6,657 bases of DNA from Caldifarciminota bacterium (lineage in GTDB: Bacteria > Hydrothermota > Hydrothermia > S141-80): the NCBI GenBank assembly GCA_015490255.1, contig WFYF01000167.1:1-6657 (forward strand). Reading direction: 5' to 3'. Positions 1 through 6,402 of this stretch are shown one piece after another. Made by a program: the position numbers and the translations under genes. The notes below the pieces were generated by a model. That model worked only from the letters and a program-made list of their open reading frames with translations, ran no database searches and was not told the origin of the DNA. Every line of letters starts with the position of its first letter. Position 1 is the stretch's first letter.

Positions 1-957
1 CCCCCAGGTAAACCCCGCCCCGAAGGCCACCATCAGCACCCGATCCCCGGGCTTCAGCAGACCCCGGGCGTCCATCTCCGACAGGGCAATGGGTATGCTG
101 GCGGCCGAGGTGTTGCCATACCGATCCAGGTTCACATACACCTTTTCTGGCGGCACGCCCAGACGTTCCCGGGTGGCTTCAATGATCCGGAGATTGGCCT
201 GGTGGGGCACCACCCAGGTGATTTCATCCGGTGTGAGGCCCGCTTTTTCCAGCGCCTGCAGCGAAGCCTTTTGCATGGCCACCACCGCGTGCTTGAACAC
301 CTCCCGCCCCACCATTTTCACCACGTGCTGCTTCCTCCGGACAGTCTCTTCCGATGCCGGCAGACGGCTGCCTCCCGCCTCCTGAATGAGGAGATCCCCG
401 AGGAATCCGTCTCCACCCAGCACCGCGGAAAGGAAGGCGTCTCCATCGGTTTTTTCCAGAACGGCCGCGCCTGCCCCATCCCCAAAGAGGACGCAGGTGT
501 TGCGATCCGACCAGTCAATGATGCGAGAGATGGTCTCCGCGCCGATCACCAGCGCATAGCGCCAGTCCGGCATCACCTCCAGAAGCCCCCGGGCCTGAAG
601 GAGTCCATACACAAATCCCGGGCAGGCCGCCTCCATATCATAGCAGGCCCGTCCCCGGATACCGAGTTTGGCCTGAACCAGACAGGCGGTCGCGGGAAAG
701 AGGTGATCCGGTGTGGCCGTGGCCACCAGGATGAGATCTAGGTCCTCCGGGGCAAGTCCTGCTCGCTCCAGCGCGTTCCGGGCAGCACCTTCGGCCAGAT
801 CCGAGGTGGCCTGCTCCGGCGCGGCGATCCGGCGCTCCCGGATCCCCGTCCGGGTCCGGATCCACTCGTCGGTCGTGTCCACGATTTTTTCCAGGTCAAA
901 GTTGGTGAGCACCTTCTCGGGCACATAGTGCCCCACACTCCGGATCCGCACACCCAC
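1..957 (-). CDS. fabH: Beta-ketoacyl-ACP synthase III (FabH), 3' end cut by window edge
   Basis: It condenses an acyl-CoA primer with malonyl-ACP to start type II fatty-acid synthesis in the cytoplasm. 319 codons are visible without a stop. The last residues read AFGAGFTWG, the family's C-terminal signature, so only about ten residues should be missing. The thiolase-fold catalytic triad is present: Cys112 in EAACPGF, His252 in VPHQAN and Asn282 in YGNTSAAS, in the same order and nearly the same spacing as E. coli FabH. The N-terminal DTTDEWIRTRTGIRER block is also typical of FabH. The start is GTG at 957, chosen because GGAGG (968-964) lies 6 nt upstream; a second in-frame GTG at 951 is spaced worse. 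The gene begins 13 nt after the M50 protease stop, as the last visible gene of the array. The residue after the catalytic Cys is Pro, where Ala, Ser or Thr is more familiar. No fabD, plsX or acpP neighbour is visible. The family call is very secure; primer preference cannot be read. Confidence 0.95.
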   Translation of the reverse strand, partial: MGVRIRSVGHYVPEKVLTNFDLEKIVDTTDEWIRTRTGIRERRIAAPEQATSDLAEGAARNALERAGLAPEDLDLILVATATPDHLFPATACLVQAKLGIRGRACYDMEAACPGFVYGLLQARGLLEVMPDWRYALVIGAETISRIIDWSDRNTCVLFGDGAGAAVLEKTDGDAFLSAVLGGDGFLGDLLIQEAGGSRLPASEETVRRKQHVVKMVGREVFKHAVVAMQKASLQALEKAGLTPDEITWVVPHQANLRIIEATRERLGVPPEKVYVNLDRYGNTSAASIPIALSEMDARGLLKPGDRVLMVAFGAGFTWG

Positions 958-963
958 CGCTTT

Positions 964-968
964 CCTCC
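964..968 (-). promoter_or_regulatory. Shine-Dalgarno site of fabH
   Basis: GGAGG on the minus strand, 6 nt before the GTG at 957. It decides the start in favour of this GTG over the in-frame GTG at 951. It lies between the TGA of the preceding protease gene (973-971) and fabH. Confidence 0.8.
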
Positions 969-970
969 TC

Positions 971-1603
971 TCAGGCAAGAGGCATTCCCAGAAACACCTG
1001 ACCGGCCAGACGCATCCAGGGCACCAGCCACCAGCCGATCACATCCACCCCCAGGCGGGGAAACACCAGCAAAACCACAAGAAGCATCAACCCCCCCCAT
1101 CGCTCCATCGTCAGGACCCATGGCCGGGGGCCGGCGAGACTCGCCACAATCCGCCATCCGTCCAGCGGAGCCACGGGAAATAGGTTGAAAAATGCCAGGA
1201 TCAGGGAGATGAACACAAAGGCAAACAGAAGGGTTTCCAGCCCCTGCAGGGGGCCGGGAAGGTGGGTCAGCACGCCGGTGCGCAGGATAAGGGCTGCGGG
1301 CAGGGCAGAGAGCAGGTTGGACAGGGGGCCGGCAACCGCCACGAGGGCCATATCCCGGCGGGGTCGGCGAAAATGCGCAGGATTCACGGGGACCGGCTTG
1401 GCCCACCCGATGTGGATCAGCACAAGGAGGAGCAGCCCGACCGGATCAATGTGCCGCAGGGGATCCAGGGTCAGCCGGCCCATCAGTTTCGGTGTGGGGT
1501 CACCGAGACGAACCGCTGTCCAGGCGTGAGCGTATTCATGGACGGACAGCGCCAGCAAGATGCCTGGAAGCCACATGGCCAGTTCATAAAAGAACCGCTC
1601 CAT
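971..1603 (-). CDS. Short site-2 protease family membrane metalloprotease (peptidase M50)
   Basis: A 210-residue, highly hydrophobic protein with the two zinc-site motifs of intramembrane site-2 proteases. HEYAH (HExxH, His22, Glu23, His26) lies in the first membrane segment, and NLFPVAPLDG (Asn140 to Gly149, Asp148 as third zinc ligand) lies in a later one. Membrane segments are likely near residues 7-28, 53-68, 86-108, 124-147, 166-182 and 186-205. No PDZ or CBS domain is present. This matches the small YwhC/SpoIVFB-like class (COG1994), usually about 200-230 residues. Such enzymes cut membrane-embedded substrates such as anti-sigma factors, but the substrate of this class is mostly unknown and nothing here identifies it. 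The ATG at 1603 has GGAGG (1613-1609) 5 nt upstream, and the previous gene's TGA ends 1 nt before it. Family assignment is secure; physiological role is unknown. Confidence 0.92.
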   Translation of the reverse strand: MERFFYELAMWLPGILLALSVHEYAHAWTAVRLGDPTPKLMGRLTLDPLRHIDPVGLLLLVLIHIGWAKPVPVNPAHFRRPRRDMALVAVAGPLSNLLSALPAALILRTGVLTHLPGPLQGLETLLFAFVFISLILAFFNLFPVAPLDGWRIVASLAGPRPWVLTMERWGGLMLLVVLLVFPRLGVDVIGWWLVPWMRLAGQVFLGMPLA

Positions 1604-1604
1604 C

Positions 1605-2042
1605 TCAACCTCCGAAGATCAGGCCCACCACCACCCCCATCAGGGCTCCGGCAAGCACCTCCATGGGGGTGTGCCCCAGGAGCTCCATCAGGCGTTCCTG
1701 GGGCACCGCATGGGTCCGGGACAGTTCGTCCACAATCCGGTTCAGGATGGCTGCCTGTTTGCCCGCCGCCCGGCGGAGACCGGCGGCGTCGTACATCACG
1801 ATCACGCTGAAATAGAGGGTCACCCCGAAGAGGGGAGAGTCCCATCCCTCCTGCAGTCCCACCAGGGTGGAAAGGGCCATCACCGACGCGGAGTGACTGC
1901 TCGGCATGCCCCCCGTGGTGATGAGCCAGCGAAAGTCAAACCGCCTGCGCCGGAGGGCAAACAGCAGCGCCTTCACGATCTGGGCAAAAAATCCCGTGAA
2001 CAGGGGAACCCAGAAATACCGGTTGGTCAGAAATCCCTCCAT
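1605..2042 (-). CDS. Divergent PAP2 family membrane protein (DUF212, YuiD-like)
   Basis: A 145-residue membrane protein closely resembling Bacillus YuiD and its relatives (Pfam 'divergent PAP2 family', DUF212). Diagnostic blocks are TTGGMPSSHSA (42-52), MYDAAGLRRAAGKQA (83-97) and ELLGHTPMEVLAG (120-132). Hydrophobic segments lie near 10-30, 52-63, 71-86 and 126-143. PAP2 enzymes hydrolyse phosphate from lipid phosphates and diphosphates, but this branch has lost the canonical motif layout and, to my knowledge, has no established reaction. The position directly after a prenyl diphosphate synthase suggests an isoprenoid phosphate substrate, which is inference. The chosen start is the ATG at 2042, which shares its A with the ispA stop (TGATG). 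An in-frame GTG at 2045 would add one Met. No clear Shine-Dalgarno precedes either, so translation is probably coupled to ispA. Confidence 0.9.
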   Translation of the reverse strand: MEGFLTNRYFWVPLFTGFFAQIVKALLFALRRRRFDFRWLITTGGMPSSHSASVMALSTLVGLQEGWDSPLFGVTLYFSVIVMYDAAGLRRAAGKQAAILNRIVDELSRTHAVPQERLMELLGHTPMEVLAGALMGVVVGLIFGG

Positions 2043-2929
2043 CACGAAACCCGCTCAAGGATAAACCGCCCCAGGTCCCGGAGAAACCGGGCCCGCTCAC
2101 CATACACCGAGAGCAACGCCCACGCCCGCTCCATCTCCTCCCGGGCATCTTCAACGGTTCCCTCCAGACCCCGCACCGCCGGATAGGTGAGTTTGCCCTG
2201 CGCCCGATCTTTCCCGGGGGTTTTGCCAAGGGTGGCTGCATCCCCCACCTCGTCCAGATAGTCATCCACCATCTGAAAGGCCATGCCCATATGATACCCC
2301 ACCCGCTCCATCCGGGAAATTTCCTCCTCTCCGGCACCGGCGGCCACCGCCCCCATCATGAGAGGTGCCTGAATCAGTGCGGCGGTTTTGCGCTCGTGAA
2401 TCCGGCGCACCCCCTCCAGGGTGGGTTCGGCCCCCTCCCCTTCCAGGTCGTAGACCTGTCCGCCGATCACCCCATCCAGCCCGGATTTTTCCGTGAGGAT
2501 GCGGAGCACCTTCAGGAGGCGCTCCGGAGGGATCCGGGCTTCCAGGGCTGTGGCAAAGGCATGATTGAAGAGGGCATCGCCGGCCAGAATGGCCATGGCC
2601 TCCCCGAACACCCGGTGGTTGGTGGGGCGCCCCCGGCGGAAATCGTCGTTGTCCATGGCCGGAAGATCGTCATGGATCAGGGTAAAGGTGTGGATCATCT
2701 CCAGCGCGCAGGCGAGGGGCAGGGCTTCATCCCCGGGGTTCGCTCCCCCGTGAAGGGCATAGGCTTCCAGCAAAAGCACCGGCCGGAGACGTTTCCCGCC
2801 TGCAAAGAGGGAATACCGCATCGCCTCACGCAACCGGGGGGGCCCTTCTCCCTCCGGCGGGAGGAACCTCTCCAGGCCCTCTTCCACAAATTGCTGAAGC
2901 TCTGCGTATCGTTCCTTGAAGGAGACCAT
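2042..2929 (-). CDS. ispA: Short-chain polyprenyl (farnesyl) diphosphate synthase
   Basis: A soluble trans-prenyltransferase, 295 residues as usual for the family, condensing isopentenyl diphosphate with allylic primers to FPP (C15) or possibly GGPP (C20). Visible motifs are GGKRLRP (44-50), the first Asp-rich motif DDLPAMD (Asp87, Asp88, Asp93), GGQVYDL (157-163) and the second Asp-rich motif DDYLD (222-226) followed by GDAATLGKTPGKD. The DDxxxxD spacing and aromatic Phe82 five residues before the first motif are the chain-length features of bacterial type II FPP synthases, so FPP is favoured. The ATG at 2929 follows the sdhB TGA with no gap (TGAATG). No GGAGG is seen at a useful distance, so translational coupling to sdhB is likely. 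It sits in a respiratory operon rather than with xseB/dxs, its common partners. FPP feeds menaquinone side chains and undecaprenyl diphosphate. GGPP synthase is the main alternative. Confidence 0.94.
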   Translation of the reverse strand: MVSFKERYAELQQFVEEGLERFLPPEGEGPPRLREAMRYSLFAGGKRLRPVLLLEAYALHGGANPGDEALPLACALEMIHTFTLIHDDLPAMDNDDFRRGRPTNHRVFGEAMAILAGDALFNHAFATALEARIPPERLLKVLRILTEKSGLDGVIGGQVYDLEGEGAEPTLEGVRRIHERKTAALIQAPLMMGAVAAGAGEEEISRMERVGYHMGMAFQMVDDYLDEVGDAATLGKTPGKDRAQGKLTYPAVRGLEGTVEDAREEMERAWALLSVYGERARFLRDLGRFILERVS

Positions 2930-3793
2930 TCAGGATTCGGGCACCGTGCGGGGGGGAGGTGCGGGAATCCCTTTCCGGCGGGCCGGTTTGGGCGGAGGCG
3001 CAAGGGGTGCCTGCTTCCGTTTCGGCCAGAAGGGAAGACGATCCAGTCCCAGACCATGAACCACCGCTTCCCGCTTGAGAAACTGAATGGCCAGGGCGGG
3101 ATCCACCCCTTTGGGACACACCTCTGTGCAGGCTCCGGCAAAATGACAGTTCCACACGCCGTGGGGTCGGTCCACAACCTCCAGGCGATAGGTCCACCCG
3201 CCATCCCGGGTATCCCGGTTATACCGGGTCACCGTCATCAGCGCCTGGGGCCCCAGAAAGTCCGGATCGCTGGCCACCGTGGGGCAGGCCGAAACGCACA
3301 GCCCGCATTTGATGCAATAGCTGAACTGCAGATACTCCTCCACCTCCTCCGGCGTCTGGAGGAATTCCCGGGTGGGCCGCTCAATCTCCGCCCGCATTTC
3401 GGGGTTGATGATATAGGGCTTCACCTCCCGGTGATGGGTGAAAAATTCCGACATGTCCGTCATCAGGTCCTTCACCACCGGATAGTTGGGCATGGGAGAA
3501 ACCCGGATCTTCCCTGAAGGAAATTCCGCCAGGCGGGTGTGACAGGCGAGCACGCCTTTGCCGTTCACATACATGCCGCAGGAACCGCACACCGCCATCC
3601 GGCAGGAATAGCGCACCGCCAGGGTGGGATCCAGGTTCTCCTTGATATACAGCAGGGCCTCCAGCACGGTCATCCCGGGATGCTGGACGGGGACCTCAAA
3701 CCGGTCATACCGGGGTTTCTTCTCACCGGGAGCGAAACGAAACACCTCCACCGTATAGGTTTCGGGCAGGGCCTTCTGCTTTGTGGACGCCAT
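2930..3793 (-). CDS. sdhB: Succinate dehydrogenase / fumarate reductase iron-sulfur subunit
   Basis: The electron-transfer subunit of complex II, passing electrons from FAD to quinone. It has 287 residues from the ATG at 3793, which follows GGAGG (3803-3799) by 5 nt; an upstream ATG at 3856 would overlap sdhD by 53 nt and is not favoured. The N-terminal plant-ferredoxin-like domain carries the [2Fe-2S] cysteines 64, 69, 72 and 84 (CRMAVCGSCG...LAC). The C-terminal domain carries CIKCGLCVSACP (160, 163, 166, 170) and CHFAGACTEVCPKG (216, 222, 226). By E. coli SdhB analogy, Cys160/163/166/226 hold [4Fe-4S] and Cys170/216/222 hold [3Fe-4S]. All ligands are cysteine. The last ~30 residues (258-287) are a Pro/Lys/Arg-rich tail beyond the conserved core. 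It is the last of the four complex II genes, whereas other layouts usually place it next to sdhA. Whether succinate oxidation or fumarate reduction dominates cannot be told. Confidence 0.96.
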   Translation of the reverse strand: MASTKQKALPETYTVEVFRFAPGEKKPRYDRFEVPVQHPGMTVLEALLYIKENLDPTLAVRYSCRMAVCGSCGMYVNGKGVLACHTRLAEFPSGKIRVSPMPNYPVVKDLMTDMSEFFTHHREVKPYIINPEMRAEIERPTREFLQTPEEVEEYLQFSYCIKCGLCVSACPTVASDPDFLGPQALMTVTRYNRDTRDGGWTYRLEVVDRPHGVWNCHFAGACTEVCPKGVDPALAIQFLKREAVVHGLGLDRLPFWPKRKQAPLAPPPKPARRKGIPAPPPRTVPES

Positions 3794-3803
3794 GACAACC
3801 TCC

Positions 3804-4169
3804 TCAGGGCAGCCCCGGCATGGGGCTCGGGGTGGCCAGCGTGGTATAAAACCCATAAGCGAACAGGATCACCCCCAGCGCGGAAAGCACGATGGTCACC
3901 TCGTTCACCCGTCTGCGCAGGAAAGAAATCTCAATCAGCACGTTTCGCAGGCCGAAAAAGCCGTGATAGAGGGCTGCGGCAAGAAACAGAAGATAAAGGA
4001 TTTTCCATCCTCTGGCGCCCGCCCGTGCCAGCACGTTGGTCCACTCCAGGGCAGCCTCACCCCAGCCCGGGAAGAGGGCCACATGCATCTGAGTGACGTG
4101 GAACAGCAGCAGGAAAAACAGAATCACACCCGCAAAAAGATGCAAAGCCCAGGCAACACCCTCACGCAT
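3804..4169 (-). CDS. sdhD: Complex II membrane anchor, SdhD-type cytochrome b subunit
   Basis: A small 121-residue protein with three hydrophobic helices at about 6-30, 56-78 and 91-111. The segment LYHGFFGLRNVLIE (68-80) matches the SdhD heme-helix pattern HxxxGxxxVL, with His69 corresponding to E. coli SdhD His71. A second histidine, His24 in the first helix (FHVTQMH, with His28 as alternative), could ligate another heme. With SdhC it would anchor SdhAB to the membrane and form the quinone site. The ATG at 4169 has GGAGG (4180-4176) 6 nt upstream, and the sdhC stop directly abuts this site. SdhC/SdhD sequences diverge quickly, so which anchor is called C or D rests on these motifs and gene order. 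Confidence 0.85.
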   Translation of the reverse strand: MREGVAWALHLFAGVILFFLLLFHVTQMHVALFPGWGEAALEWTNVLARAGARGWKILYLLFLAAALYHGFFGLRNVLIEISFLRRRVNEVTIVLSALGVILFAYGFYTTLATPSPMPGLP

Positions 4170-4180
4170 GGCTGACCTCC

Positions 4181-4615
4181 TCAGTGACGGACAAAGAAGA
4201 AATAGGCAGCCACCACAAGATACACCGTGGCCAGCCCCTCAAGCACAAGGATCCACTTCCGGGGTTTGCGAATGCTGTCTTTGGGATAGGGATAGACCGG
4301 GCGACGGGGACGTCCGATACCGATGCCGAGTTCTCCCAGCACCAGACGGATGCCGTTGGTGGCATGAAAAACCACCGCAATCACCAGGAGATATTCCAGC
4401 ACCCGGACCACGGGGTTGCCGGCTCCCACCAGGCGCATGGCGTTTTCCCAGGCTTCCTGGCCGAAAGCCCGGGAGCCCACCACCAGAATGTGGGCCATGA
4501 GATAGAATACCAGGGCCACGCCGGTGATCCGGTGGAGGGTATAGAGGAACCGCTCCACGTTGTGCCGGCCGCCGAAAATCCAGCCCCAGATCCCCAGCCG
4601 TTTGTTTCGTGCCAT
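4181..4615 (-). CDS. sdhC: Complex II membrane anchor, SdhC-type cytochrome b556 subunit
   Basis: A 144-residue membrane protein with three helices at about 29-48, 70-92 and 121-142. The N-terminal LHRITGVALVFYLMAH block (27-42) and VFHATNGIRLVL (82-93) match the SdhC signature HR-x-[ST]-G ... H-x3-GIR. His84 aligns with the E. coli SdhC heme ligand, and Arg29 with the quinone-site Arg31. His42 in helix 1 is an extra candidate ligand, suggesting a second heme b shared with SdhD. A Pro/Arg-rich loop (100-119) separates helices 2 and 3. The ATG at 4615 follows GGAGG (4625-4621) by 5 nt, itself fused to the sdhA stop (TGAGGAGG). The gene lies between sdhA and sdhD, consistent with one complex assembled from adjacent cistrons. 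Confidence 0.9.
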   Translation of the reverse strand: MARNKRLGIWGWIFGGRHNVERFLYTLHRITGVALVFYLMAHILVVGSRAFGQEAWENAMRLVGAGNPVVRVLEYLLVIAVVFHATNGIRLVLGELGIGIGRPRRPVYPYPKDSIRKPRKWILVLEGLATVYLVVAAYFFFVRH

Positions 4616-4625
4616 AACGCCCTCC

Positions 4626-6335
4626 TCAATATTTGCGTTCCACGGGTTTCCAGTAGGTGATGGTCACCGGAATATAGGAAAACTCCGGACCTTCAGGGGT
4701 CCAGGTGGCCAGGGTGTGTTTCAGCCAGTTTTCGTCGTCCCGTTCGGGGTAGTCCCGCCGGGCATGGGCCCCCCGGGACTCCGTCCTCCGCAGGGCCCCT
4801 TCGGCCACCACCAGGCCCAGGTCCAGGAGAAAGCCGGTTTCAATGGCGGTCTGGAGATCCTGGTTGTAAACCCGGGAAGTGTCCACCACCCGGATGTTCT
4901 CATACCGTTTCCGGAGTTCCCGGATGATCCGCACCGCCTCTTCCAGCTCGTCACCGGTGCGGAACACCCCCACGAAGCGGTCCATGGTCCGCTGGAGCTC
5001 GTGTTTGATGGCATAGGGGCTTTCGTTCCCCTTCCTGTCCAGCATGCTCTGGAGATAGGCCTGGGCTTTCTTCAGGGCCTCCTGGTCCAGGGTGTCGTGC
5101 TTCGTGCTTGCGGCAAACCGGGCGGCCAGCTCGCCGGTGATCCGCCCCCAGACCAGGCACTCTGCCGTGGAGTTGGACCCCAGCCGGTTGGCCCCGTGAA
5201 TGGAGACGCAGGCCGCTTCCCCGGCCGCCCACAGCCCCTCCACGGAGGGCACCTTCCCGTCAATATCCACGTGGATGCCTCCCATGGTGTAGTGCTGGAC
5301 GGGCCGGACGGGGATGGGTGCCTCAATGGGGTCCACGCCTGCGAACTTGATGGAGACCTCCCGCACCAGTCCCAGCCGCTCGTTGATCCGGTCCGCACCC
5401 AGATGGCGCAGGTCCAGATGGACATAATCCAGACCGTTGGGACCTTTGAAACCCCGTCCCTCCAGAATTTCGGTCATCTCCGCCCGGGAGACCACGTCGC
5501 GGGGGGCCAGCTCCATCCGCTCCGGAGCATAGCGGTCCATGAAGCGCTCGCCCTTGCTGTTCAGCAGATACCCTCCTTCACCCCGGGCCCCTTCGGTAAC
5601 GAGAATGCCGGAAGGAACGATACCGGTGGGGTGAAACTGCATGAATTCCATGTCCTTGAGGGGCAGGCCTTCCCGATAGGCCATGGCGATCCCGTCGCCG
5701 GTCACGATGTGGGAGAAGGTGGTGAAGGCATACAGGCGGCCGGCTCCTCCTGTGGCGATGATCCCGGCTCTGGCGTGGATGGCATAGAGCTTGCCGGTGG
5801 CCAGCTCCCAGGCCACCACGCCCTGGAATCGCCCGTCCCGGATGAGGAGTTTGAACACGAACCACTCGTTGAAGATGTCCACATGCTCATACTGGAGGAG
5901 GGTGTCATAGAGAGTTTGCATCTCAAAGAAGCCGGTTTTGTCAGAGGCAAACACTGCGCGGGGGAAAGAATGGCCGCCGAAGGGGCGCTGGTTGATCCTT
6001 CCATCCGGACGGCGGCTCCAGGGGATGCCCCAGTGTTCCAGCTGGAGGATCTCCTGTGGCATCATCTCCACAAACCTGAAGACGGCGTCCTGGTCGGCGA
6101 GGAAGTCGCTGCCCTTGACCGTGTCCCACGCATGGAGAAGGGGAGAGTCTCCCTCTTCCGGGCGGAGGGCCGCACCGGTTCCGCCTTCCGCGCACACAGA
6201 ATGGGAGCGCATCACCTGGACCTTGGACACCAGGGCAATGCGGATGTCCGTTCGTGTGCGGGCTGCCTCCACGGCGGCCCGAAGACCTGCAAGACCTGAC
6301 CCCAGAATGACCACATCATACTGAAGGACGTCCAT
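4626..6335 (-). CDS. sdhA: Succinate dehydrogenase / fumarate reductase flavoprotein subunit
   Basis: The catalytic subunit of complex II, interconverting succinate and fumarate with covalently bound FAD on the membrane surface. It has 569 residues, near E. coli FrdA (602) and SdhA (588). Visible elements are the dinucleotide fold GSGLAG (12-17), RSHSVCAEGG with His45 at the covalent-flavin position, FHPTG (His235), TEGARGEGG (Glu248), PRD with catalytic Arg279, HYTMGG (His348), GANRLGSNS (Arg384), and the C-terminal RGAHARRDYPERDD block (521-534). The overall pattern resembles FrdA-type proteins such as those of E. coli and mycobacteria. L-aspartate oxidase is excluded by His45, the C-terminal block and the adjacent sdhB and anchors. 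The ATG at 6335 is preferred because GGAG (6344-6341) lies 5 nt upstream; the in-frame GTG at 6341 would overlap that site. It is the first gene of the operon, about 32 nt below the predicted transcription start. Confidence 0.96.
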   Translation of the reverse strand: MDVLQYDVVILGSGLAGLRAAVEAARTRTDIRIALVSKVQVMRSHSVCAEGGTGAALRPEEGDSPLLHAWDTVKGSDFLADQDAVFRFVEMMPQEILQLEHWGIPWSRRPDGRINQRPFGGHSFPRAVFASDKTGFFEMQTLYDTLLQYEHVDIFNEWFVFKLLIRDGRFQGVVAWELATGKLYAIHARAGIIATGGAGRLYAFTTFSHIVTGDGIAMAYREGLPLKDMEFMQFHPTGIVPSGILVTEGARGEGGYLLNSKGERFMDRYAPERMELAPRDVVSRAEMTEILEGRGFKGPNGLDYVHLDLRHLGADRINERLGLVREVSIKFAGVDPIEAPIPVRPVQHYTMGGIHVDIDGKVPSVEGLWAAGEAACVSIHGANRLGSNSTAECLVWGRITGELAARFAASTKHDTLDQEALKKAQAYLQSMLDRKGNESPYAIKHELQRTMDRFVGVFRTGDELEEAVRIIRELRKRYENIRVVDTSRVYNQDLQTAIETGFLLDLGLVVAEGALRRTESRGAHARRDYPERDDENWLKHTLATWTPEGPEFSYIPVTITYWKPVERKY

Positions 6336-6340
6336 GATCA

Positions 6341-6346
6341 CTCCCC
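6341..6346 (-). promoter_or_regulatory. Shine-Dalgarno site of sdhA
   Basis: GGGGAG on the minus strand, 5 nt (TGATC) before the ATG at 6335. It settles the start against the GTG at 6341, which would fall inside the site. It is weaker than the GGAGG sites of the downstream sdh genes. Confidence 0.65.
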
Positions 6347-6373
6347 GGGTTTGGCTGGCAAACTCTGGATGTT

Positions 6374-6402
6374 ATCATAAAGGAGGGGTGTGGTCCTTTC
6401 AA
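6374..6402 (-). promoter_or_regulatory. Housekeeping sigma (sigma-70/sigma-A) promoter of the sdhA operon
   Basis: On the minus strand, TTGAAA (6402-6397) and TATGAT (6379-6374) are separated by exactly 17 bp. Each box is one base from consensus. Transcription would start near 6367, giving a leader of about 32 nt before the sdhA ATG at 6335. It is the only convincing promoter found upstream of the array, and no comparable pair was noticed between later genes. The leader is too short for a riboswitch, so any control would act at the promoter. Confidence 0.75.

Noticed and set aside
2291..3517. 408-codon open frame on the plus strand, antisense to ispA and sdhB
   Set aside because: Same cause. 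No recognisable motifs and no ribosome site, and both opposite-strand genes are certain.
3794..3856. Longer sdhB beginning at the ATG at 3856
   Set aside because: It would overlap sdhD by 53 nt and add 21 residues unlike any SdhB N-terminus. The ATG at 3793 has a strong GGAGG at 5 nt.
4560..6299. 579-codon open frame on the plus strand, antisense to sdhA and the start of sdhC
   Set aside because: It is the shadow of GC-rich codons in sdhA. Its protein is Gly/His/Pro-rich with no family features, while the opposite strand encodes an unmistakable flavoprotein.
4626..6335. L-aspartate oxidase (NadB) instead of SdhA/FrdA
   Set aside because: The flavin-linking His45, the C-terminal RGAHARRDYPERDD block and the adjoining sdhCDB genes fit complex II only.
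6336..6341. GTG start for sdhA at 6341
   Set aside because: The GTG overlaps its own presumed Shine-Dalgarno; the ATG at 6335 is correctly spaced.
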